A DNA stretch of 11,603 nucleotides from an uncultured Roseateles sp. (GTDB lineage: Bacteria; Pseudomonadota; Gammaproteobacteria; Burkholderiales; Burkholderiaceae). The DNA lies in the NCBI GenBank assembly GCA_946480605.1, contig CAMLKW010000142.1, forward strand, positions 1 through 11,603, in the 5' to 3' direction. The notes under the pieces were generated by a model. That model had not been told where the DNA came from. It worked only from the letters and a program-made list of their open reading frames with translations, and did not search any database. Both the position numbers and the translations under genes were made by a program. Shown here one piece after another: positions 6,713 through 11,603 of this stretch (position 1 is its first letter; each line of letters opens with the position of its first letter).

Positions 6713-7348
6713 ATGAAGCTCTACAACTACTTCCGCTCCAGCGCGTCCTGGCGCGTGCGCATCGGCCTCGCGCTGAAGGGCCTGAGCGCCGACTACGCGT
6801 CCGTCCACCTTCAGAAGAACGAGCAGTTCGCGGGCAGCTTCGCGCAGCAGCAGGCCTCGCACCTGGTGCCGGCGCTGGAGCTGGACGACGGCCGCTGGCT
6901 GAGCCAGTCGCTGGCCATTCTGGAGTACCTGGACGAGACCCACCCCGAACCGCCGCTGCTGCCGCGCGATGCGGTCGCCCGTGCCGGCGTGCGCGCCCTG
7001 GCGATGGACATCGCCTGCGACATCCACCCCATCAACAACCTGCGCGTGCTGCGCTACCTGAAGAGCGACATGGGCCATGACCAGGCCCAGATCGACGCGT
7101 GGTATCGCCACTGGGTCGCCACCGGCCTGGCCATCGTCGAACAGCGCCTGGCACGGACGGCGGGCGCCTTCTGCTTCGGCGACGCGCCGGGCCTGGCCGA
7201 CTGCCTGCTGGTGCCCCAGGTCTACAACGCGCAGCGCTTCGAATGCCCGCTGGAGGCCTACCCCACGGTCATGCGCATCAACGCCGCCTGCCTGGCGCTG
7301 CCGGCGTTCGCCAACACCCGACCCGAGGCCTGCCCCGATGCCGGTTGA
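6713..7348 (+). CDS. maiA: Maleylacetoacetate isomerase / zeta-class glutathione S-transferase
   Basis: This 211-residue cytoplasmic enzyme of the zeta glutathione transferase class isomerises maleylacetoacetate to fumarylacetoacetate with glutathione in tyrosine breakdown. The N-terminal thioredoxin-like domain starts MKLYNYFRSSASWRVRIGL. The S9-S10-A11-S12 motif corresponds to the zeta SSCx active site with Ala in place of Cys, a variant I recall as common in proteobacterial MaiA. Glutathione contacts are expected at LVPAL (51-55) and at Q65-S66 in LSQSLAILEYLDE. DIHPINNLRVLRYL (103-116) is the diagnostic zeta-class helix. The homogentisate pathway genes hmgA and fahA are not beside it, so a related role such as maleylpyruvate isomerisation is possible. 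The start lacks a Shine-Dalgarno. Its last 11 bases overlap pgeF. Confidence 0.93.
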   Translation: MKLYNYFRSSASWRVRIGLALKGLSADYASVHLQKNEQFAGSFAQQQASHLVPALELDDGRWLSQSLAILEYLDETHPEPPLLPRDAVARAGVRALAMDIACDIHPINNLRVLRYLKSDMGHDQAQIDAWYRHWVATGLAIVEQRLARTAGAFCFGDAPGLADCLLVPQVYNAQRFECPLEAYPTVMRINAACLALPAFANTRPEACPDAG

Positions 7349-8075
7349 CGCGAACTGGCTGCGCCCCCTTGCCGGCGAGTTGGGGCCGGGCATCAACGCC
7401 TTCATGACCACGCGCGGCTTCAACTGCGGTCGCAAGGCGGGCGACCTCGCGGAGGTTCAGGCCAACCGGGCCGAGGTCGCGCGGCTGCTGGGTGCGCGGC
7501 CCATCTTCCTGGACCAGGTGCACGGCGCCGACGTCGTGCGCCTGCGCTCCGACTGGCATGACGACAATGCGCCGAAGGCGGACGCGGCGGTGTCCACCGA
7601 CCCGACGCTGGCCGTCGCCATCCTCGTGGCCGACTGCCTGCCGGTGCTGTTCACGGCGCCCGGCGGCGTGGCCGGCGCGCATGCCGGCTGGCGCGGGCTG
7701 GCAGCCGGTGTGCTGGAGAACACGGTGGCCGCGCTTTGTGCCGCCACGGGCTGCGAACCGCGCGAGGTGAAGGCCTGGCTGGGCGCCTGCATCGGCCGCG
7801 AGGCTTTCGAGGTCGGCCCCGAGGTGGTCGAGTCCTTCGGCCGCGAGCCGCTGGCGCGCGACCAGCCCGGCTTCCTCTACCGCCCGAACCCGCAGCCTCG
7901 CTGGCGCGCCGATCTTGGCTTGCTGGCTCGCGAACGCTTGATGTCGGTCAATGTCACTCAAATCAGCGGCGGCGGCTGGTGCACGCTGACCGATGATTCA
8001 CGCTTCTTCTCGTTCCGGGGCGAGTCCCTGGGCCGGCCCCGCGGCCGCATGGCCGCCTGCATCAGCCTGCGCTGA
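7338..8075 (+). CDS. pgeF: Peptidoglycan editing factor PgeF (YfiH / laccase-domain family)
   Basis: This is a 245-residue protein of the YfiH family (old name polyphenol oxidase), shown in E. coli to remove misincorporated amino acids from peptidoglycan precursors. Motifs in order are TTRGFNCGRKAGD (24-36, usually FNxGxxxGD), QVHGADV (60-66, with H62), ADCLPVLF (98-105, with C100) and GAHAGWRGL (113-121, with H115). H62, C100 and H115 form the expected zinc-binding catalytic triad. WLGACIGREAFEVG (about 143-156) and the C-terminal SGGGWCTLTDDSRFFSFR are also typical. ATG 7338 lies inside the end of maiA and overlaps it by 11 bases in another frame, so the two are probably co-transcribed and coupled. 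The 3' end overlaps the convergent small membrane gene by 78 bases. In many betaproteobacteria pgeF lies near phaC, as here. Confidence 0.95.
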   Translation: MPVDANWLRPLAGELGPGINAFMTTRGFNCGRKAGDLAEVQANRAEVARLLGARPIFLDQVHGADVVRLRSDWHDDNAPKADAAVSTDPTLAVAILVADCLPVLFTAPGGVAGAHAGWRGLAAGVLENTVAALCAATGCEPREVKAWLGACIGREAFEVGPEVVESFGREPLARDQPGFLYRPNPQPRWRADLGLLARERLMSVNVTQISGGGWCTLTDDSRFFSFRGESLGRPRGRMAACISLR

Positions 8076-8264
8076 GGCCTGCGCGGCGCGACGGCGCCGC
8101 CTGCGGCCCGGCGTGCCGAGGATGTAGAGCAGCAGGCCCAGCGGCAGGATGCCGTAGAGCATCAGCGTGATGAAGGCGCCGAACAGCGTGCCCTGAGGGC
8201 TTGTTGCTTCGGCAGCGGCCATCATCAACGCAACATAAGCCCAGGCAATGGCGATGAGATACAT
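7998..8264 (-). CDS. Small inner-membrane protein with basic tail, function unknown
   Basis: This is an 88-residue protein with two predicted membrane helices (about 2-19 and 28-49), a short loop (EATSPQGT), then six arginines at 54-59 and an Ala-rich, likely disordered tail. The Arg cluster after helix 2 would hold the C-terminus in the cytoplasm under the positive-inside rule, putting the N-terminus there too. I recall near-identical MYLIAIAWxYVxLMMAxAEATSPxG proteins from Burkholderiales, with no known role. I start at ATG 8264 because the membrane helix begins there; the frame is open to 8351, but the extension is not hydrophobic and covers the phaC control region. The last 25 residues (64-88) are encoded opposite the end of pgeF. 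It is divergent from phaC. Confidence 0.75.
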   Translation of the reverse strand: MYLIAIAWAYVALMMAAAEATSPQGTLFGAFITLMLYGILPLGLLLYILGTPGRRRRRRAAQASAQADAGGHAAAGPAQGLAPEREEA

Positions 8265-8301
8265 GGGGCTTTCACAGGCATGTCGGCGGGTGCGGTTACA
8301 A

Positions 8302-8313
8302 CGACCGCGGTCG
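8302..8313. promoter_or_regulatory. Perfect 12-base palindrome upstream of phaC
   Basis: CGACCGCGGTCG reads the same on both strands. It lies nine bases upstream of the sigma-54-like element and carries the same GACCG/CGGTC half-sites as the second palindrome at 8338-8357. It may be an operator or an activator site serving phaC or the divergent small membrane gene. GC-rich palindromes of this length can arise by chance. Confidence 0.4.
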
Positions 8314-8321
8314 CCGGGATG

Positions 8322-8337
8322 TGGCAAGCTTATTGCA
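8322..8337 (+). promoter_or_regulatory. Candidate sigma-54 (-24/-12) promoter for phaCAB
   Basis: TGGCA at 8322-8326 and TTGCA at 8333-8337 are separated by six bases, giving the invariant GG and GC exactly ten bases apart. Against TGGCACG-N4-TTGCW the only mismatch is A for C at 8327. The predicted start would be about 8347, leaving a leader of roughly 37 bases before phaC. I found no convincing sigma-70 pair in this gap. GCAA-N5-TTGC within the element is itself a dyad, so a repressor site is an alternative reading. Confidence 0.5.
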
Positions 8338-8357
8338 ACGGTCTTCGGCAAGACCGT
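8338..8357. promoter_or_regulatory. 20-base dyad (operator or leader hairpin) before phaC
   Basis: ACGGTCTT (8338-8345) and AAGACCGT (8350-8357) are perfect inverted arms around CGGC. The dyad abuts the sigma-54-like element and ends 26 bases before the phaC start. If that promoter is real, the dyad straddles the start of transcription and suits a repressor site; if transcription starts upstream, it would form a stable hairpin in the phaC leader. There is no T-tract, so it does not look like a terminator. Confidence 0.5.
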
Positions 8358-8383
8358 CCCGACGGAGAGTTCCTAGGAGATTC

Positions 8384-10069
8384 ATGGCCACCCGCAAGAA
8401 GAACGATGCGCCGCCCACGACGGATGGGCAGGCTTTCTCGGACCTGATGCAGCAGATGGCCCACCTGCCGCAGATATCGCCAGCCACGCTGGCCGAACTG
8501 CAGACGGACTACCTGAAGCAGGCCACGGCGCTGTGGAATGCCTCGCTGGGCCAGGGGGAAGTGCCTGCCATCAGCGACCGGCGCTTCGCCGCGCCCGAGT
8601 GGAAGGCCAACCCGGCGGCTCACTTCATGACGCAGCTTTATCTGCTGAATGGCCGCACCATGCAGCAGATGGCGGCGGCCGTCGAGGCCGACGACAAGAC
8701 CAAGGCGCGCATCCGCTTCGCCGTGCAGCAGTTCGTCGATGCTGCCTCGCCCAGCAACTTCCTGGCGCTCAACCCCGAAGCCCAGAAGCTGGCGCTGGAC
8801 AGTCAGGGCGAGACGCTGGCGCGTGGCCTGCAGCACCTGTGGGGCGATGTGCAGCGCGGCCATGTGTCGCAGACGGACGAGAGCGCCTTTGAGGTGGGCA
8901 GGAACGTCGCCACGACGGCCGGCCACATCGTGTTCGAGAACGAGTTGTTCCAGCTCATCGAATACGCGCCGCTGACGCCCGAGGTCCACCAGCGCGCCTT
9001 CCTGCTGGTGCCGCCCTGCATCAACAAGTACTACATCCTGGACCTGCAGCCGGACAACTCGCTGATCCGCTATGCGGTGTCGCAAGGCCACCGCGTGTTT
9101 GTCGTCAGCTGGCGCAACCCGGACGAATCGGTCAAGCACCTGGGCTGGGACGACTATGTCGAGCAGGGCGTCATCCAGGCCATCCGCGTCGTGCAGGCGA
9201 TCTCGGGCCAGGACAAGATCAACGCCTTGGGCTTCTGCGTGGGCGGCACCATCCTCGCCACCGCGCTGGCCGTGTTGGCCGCCCGCGGCGAGCAGGCCGC
9301 GGCCAGCGTGACGCTGCTGACCACGCTGCTGGATTTCGCCGACAACGGCGTGCTGGACATCTTCGTCGACGAGGCCAGCGTGCGCCTGCGCGAGGCCACG
9401 CTGGGGCCGGATTCACCCAAGGGCCCGCAGCTGCTGCATGGCCAGGAACTGGCGACGACCTTCAGCTTCCTGCGCCCCAACGACCTGGTGTGGAACTACG
9501 TCGTCGGCAACTACCTGAAGGGCGAGGCGCCGCCAGCCTTCGACCTGCTGTACTGGAACGGCGACTCCACCAACCTGCCCGGTCCCATGTACTGCTGGTA
9601 TCTGCGCCACACCTATTTGCAGAACGAGTTGAAGCAGCCGGGCAAGTTGACCGTCTGCGGCGAGAAGCTGGATCTGGGGCTCATCGACGCGCCGGTCTAC
9701 ATCTACGGCTCGCGCGAGGACCACATCGTGCCCTGGACCAGCGCCTACCGCAGCACGCAGCTGCTGAAGGGCAAGAAGCGCTTCGTGCTGGGGGCGTCGG
9801 GCCACATTGCCGGCGTCATCAACCCGCCGCCCAAGCCCGGCAAGGCTCCGAAGCGCAGCCACTGGATCGCCAGGGGCGCGACGTTGCCGGCCGACGCCGA
9901 GGACTGGTTCGCCAACGCGACCGAGCACCCGGGCAGCTGGTGGCCGGACTGGTCTGCATGGCTGGCCACGCATGCCGGCGCCAGAAAGCCCGCACCCAAG
10001 ACGCCGGGCAACCGCAAGTTCAAGGCGATCGAGCCCGCGCCCGGTCGCTACGTCAAAGTCAAAGCTTGA
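8384..10069 (+). CDS. phaC: Class I polyhydroxyalkanoate synthase
   Basis: This 561-residue enzyme polymerises (R)-3-hydroxyacyl-CoA, chiefly 3-hydroxybutyryl-CoA, into polyester at the granule surface. The N-terminal PhaC domain (about 60-230) contains FxxxPxxH-like and [16 protein letters not shown] blocks. The alpha/beta-hydrolase core has the lipase-like box GFCVGG with nucleophile C285, then D446 in [11 protein letters not shown] and H474 in [12 protein letters not shown], completing the Cys-Asp-His triad. [17 protein letters not shown] (362-378) and the [22 protein letters not shown] region are typical of class I, which works without PhaE or PhaR subunits. The length is a little under the 589 of Cupriavidus necator. 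ATG 8384 has AGGAG at 8375-8379, only four bases away; the frame is open to 8321, but that part is the control region. It is the first gene of phaCAB. Confidence 0.97.
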   Translation: MATRKKNDAPPTTDGQAFSDLMQQMAHLPQISPATLAELQTDYLKQATALWNASLGQGEVPAISDRRFAAPEWKANPAAHFMTQLYLLNGRTMQQMAAAVEADDKTKARIRFAVQQFVDAASPSNFLALNPEAQKLALDSQGETLARGLQHLWGDVQRGHVSQTDESAFEVGRNVATTAGHIVFENELFQLIEYAPLTPEVHQRAFLLVPPCINKYYILDLQPDNSLIRYAVSQGHRVFVVSWRNPDESVKHLGWDDYVEQGVIQAIRVVQAISGQDKINALGFCVGGTILATALAVLAARGEQAAASVTLLTTLLDFADNGVLDIFVDEASVRLREATLGPDSPKGPQLLHGQELATTFSFLRPNDLVWNYVVGNYLKGEAPPAFDLLYWNGDSTNLPGPMYCWYLRHTYLQNELKQPGKLTVCGEKLDLGLIDAPVYIYGSREDHIVPWTSAYRSTQLLKGKKRFVLGASGHIAGVINPPPKPGKAPKRSHWIARGATLPADAEDWFANATEHPGSWWPDWSAWLATHAGARKPAPKTPGNRKFKAIEPAPGRYVKVKA

Positions 10070-10090
10070 TCTATTGAAGGAGACAGAGTC

Positions 10091-11275
10091 ATGAGCAAGG
10101 AAGACATCGTCATCGTCGCCGCCGCGCGCACCGCCATCGGCAAGTTTGGCGGCACGCTCGCCAAGACGCCCGCTGCCGAGCTGGGTGCGGCCGTCATCCA
10201 GGACCTGCTGCGCCGCACCGGCCTCGCGGGCGACCAGATCAACGAGGTCATCCTCGGCCAGGTGCTGACCGCCGGCGTGGGCCAGAACCCGGCCCGCCAG
10301 GCCGTCATCAAGGCGGGCCTGCCGCAGGCCGTGCCGGCCATGACCATCAACAAGGTCTGCGGCTCGGGCCTGAAGGCCGTGATGCTGGCGGCCCAGGCCA
10401 TCCGCGACGGCGACAGCGACATCGTCATCGCCGGCGGCCAGGAGAGCATGAGCCTCAGCCCGCACGTGCTGCCGGGCTCGCGCGATGGCCAGCGCATGGG
10501 CGACTGGAAGATGGTCGACACCATGATTACCGACGGCCTGTGGGACGTGTACAACCAGTACCACATGGGCATCACCGCCGAGAACGTCGCGAAGAAGTAC
10601 GGCATCACGCGCGAGCAGCAGGACGCGCTGGCGCTGGGCTCGCAGCAGAAGGCCGCCGCGGCCCAGGAGGCCGGCCGCTTCAAGGACGAGATCGTGCCCT
10701 TCACGATCCCGCAGAAGAAGGGCGACCCGGTTGTGTTCGCCGCCGACGAGTTCATCAACCGCAAGTCCACCGCCGAAGCGCTGGCCGGCCTGCGCCCCGC
10801 CTTCGACAAGGCCGGCAGCGTGACCGCCGGCAATGCCTCGGGCCTGAACGACGGCGCGGCCGGCGTGGTGGTCATGACGGCCGCGAAGGCCGCCGCGCTG
10901 GGCCTGACGCCGCTGGCGCGCATCGCGTCCTACGCGTCCGCCGGCCTGGACCCCGCCTACATGGGCATGGGCCCCGTGCCCGCCGCCAAGCGCGCGCTGG
11001 AGCGTGCCGGCTGGAAGCCCGCCGACCTGGACCTGCTGGAGATCAACGAGGCCTTCGCGGCCCAGGCCTGTGCCGTGCACAACGAGATGGGCTGGGATAC
11101 GAGCAAGGTCAACGTCAACGGCGGCGCCATCGCGCTGGGCCACCCCATCGGCGCCAGCGGCTGCCGCGTGCTGGTCACGCTGCTGCACGAGATGGTCAAG
11201 CGCGACGCCAAGAAGGGCATCGCCTCCTTGTGCATCGGCGGCGGCATGGGCGTGGCGCTCACCGTCGAACGTTGA
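10091..11275 (+). CDS. phaA: Acetyl-CoA acetyltransferase (beta-ketothiolase)
   Basis: This 394-residue thiolase condenses two acetyl-CoA to acetoacetyl-CoA, the first step of polyhydroxybutyrate synthesis. The nucleophilic C90 is in [11 protein letters not shown], the catalytic H351 is in [14 protein letters not shown], and the acid/base C381 is in [14 protein letters not shown] near 317-321 is the further conserved active-site segment. The length and N-terminus ([16 protein letters not shown]) are standard for biosynthetic thiolases. ATG 10091 is preceded by AAGGAGA with seven bases of spacing. The gene starts 21 bases after phaC and 34 bases before phaB, so the three are surely one transcript. 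The position between phaC and phaB makes PhaA a better name than a general degradative thiolase. Confidence 0.97.
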   Translation: MSKEDIVIVAAARTAIGKFGGTLAKTPAAELGAAVIQDLLRRTGLAGDQINEVILGQVLTAGVGQNPARQAVIKAGLPQAVPAMTINKVCGSGLKAVMLAAQAIRDGDSDIVIAGGQESMSLSPHVLPGSRDGQRMGDWKMVDTMITDGLWDVYNQYHMGITAENVAKKYGITREQQDALALGSQQKAAAAQEAGRFKDEIVPFTIPQKKGDPVVFAADEFINRKSTAEALAGLRPAFDKAGSVTAGNASGLNDGAAGVVVMTAAKAAALGLTPLARIASYASAGLDPAYMGMGPVPAAKRALERAGWKPADLDLLEINEAFAAQACAVHNEMGWDTSKVNVNGGAIALGHPIGASGCRVLVTLLHEMVKRDAKKGIASLCIGGGMGVALTVER

Positions 11276-11309
11276 ACCCCCAATCACATCACCCCAACAG
11301 GAGACATCA

Positions 11310-11603
11310 ATGAGCCAAAAGATTGCCTACGTGACCGGCGGCATGGGCGGCATCGGAACCGCCATCTGCCAGCGCCTGGCCAAGGCCGGCTTCAAGGTCA
11401 TCGCCGGTTGCGGCCCCAGCCGCGACTACCAGAAGTGGCTGGACGAGCAGAAGGCCCTGGGCTTCACCTTCTACGCCTCGGTCGGCAACGTGGCCGACTG
11501 GGACTCCACCGTCGAGGCCTTCGCCAAGGCCATCGGTGAGCACGGCGCCATCGACGTGCTGGTCAACAACGCCGGCATCACCAAGGACCGCATGTTCCTG
11601 AAG
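11310..11603 (+). CDS. phaB: Acetoacetyl-CoA reductase (3' end cut by window edge)
   Basis: This NADPH-dependent short-chain dehydrogenase reduces acetoacetyl-CoA to (R)-3-hydroxybutyryl-CoA, the monomer used by PhaC. Only the first 98 codons are in the window, of an expected 245 or so. The nucleotide-binding motif TGGMGGIG is at 9-16, GNVADW at 59-64 (D63 should contact the adenine) and NNAGIT at 86-91. R38 in CGPSRD suits recognition of the NADPH phosphate. The sequence follows Cupriavidus PhaB closely through IAYVTGGMGGIGTAICQRLA. The Ser-Tyr-Lys active site lies beyond the edge. AGGAGA with five bases of spacing supports ATG 11310. Confidence 0.96.
   Translation, partial: MSQKIAYVTGGMGGIGTAICQRLAKAGFKVIAGCGPSRDYQKWLDEQKALGFTFYASVGNVADWDSTVEAFAKAIGEHGAIDVLVNNAGITKDRMFLK

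Noticed and set aside
6680..7435. Upstream extension of the NUDIX reading frame
   Set aside because: The extension is antisense to maiA and pgeF, and the zinc ribbon and Nudix domain begin normally after ATG 6679.
8338..8357. Rho-independent terminator before phaC
   Set aside because: The stem is good, but no T-run follows on either strand, and it sits between a promoter-like element and the phaC ribosome site, so operator or leader hairpin fits better.
9413..11287. 624-codon open frame on the minus strand
   Set aside because: It is antisense to phaC and phaA, crosses their boundary, and has low-complexity Gly/Ala/Arg/His composition. It is a codon-usage shadow.
1..11603. Mobile elements, CRISPR, tRNA/rRNA genes or defence genes
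   Set aside because: I looked for transposase motifs, regularly spaced repeats and tRNA-like cloverleaf sequence and saw none; the window is continuous housekeeping and metabolic coding sequence.

Overview
The window is GC-rich, densely packed chromosomal DNA from a proteobacterium. The phaC-phaA-phaB order, the Cupriavidus-like sequences of the three proteins, and the two-subunit XdhAB next to guaD all point to a betaproteobacterium of the order Burkholderiales. The Roseateles/Mitsuaria/Rubrivivax neighbourhood is my guess from memory of such sequences, not a computed placement. I see no tRNA, rRNA, CRISPR array, insertion sequence, phage gene or clear sign of transfer.

Left part (1-4963), purine catabolism. 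xdhA and xdhB run leftward, joined by a 4-base ATGA overlap, and encode the FeS/FAD and molybdenum-cofactor subunits of xanthine dehydrogenase. xdhB runs off the left edge and lacks its C-terminus here. guaD (guanine deaminase) runs rightward from a very short divergent junction. GuaD converts guanine to xanthine and XdhAB oxidises xanthine to urate, so the three genes form two consecutive pathway steps.

Middle part (5077-8264), small units in alternating orientation. A 64-residue two-helix membrane protein (+) meets a periplasmic solute-binding protein (-) over a long, nearly perfect inverted repeat that probably terminates transcription from both sides. A zinc-ribbon NUDIX hydrolase lies upstream of the binding protein on the same strand. 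Divergent from it are maiA (zeta-class glutathione transferase/maleylacetoacetate isomerase) and pgeF (peptidoglycan editing factor), which overlap by 11 bases. A second small membrane protein (-) overlaps the 3' end of pgeF by 78 bases on the opposite strand.

Right part (8265-11603), polyhydroxybutyrate synthesis. phaC (class I PHA synthase), phaA (beta-ketothiolase) and phaB (acetoacetyl-CoA reductase, cut by the right edge) form a tight operon in which each gene has a good ribosome binding site. PhaA condenses two acetyl-CoA, PhaB reduces the product to 3-hydroxybutyryl-CoA, and PhaC polymerises it.

No gene here suggests an undescribed system. The most interesting structure is regulatory. 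The 119 bases before phaC hold a sigma-54-like -24/-12 element with exact spacing, flanked by two palindromes that share the same GACCG/CGGTC half-site, one of which would overlap the predicted transcription start.
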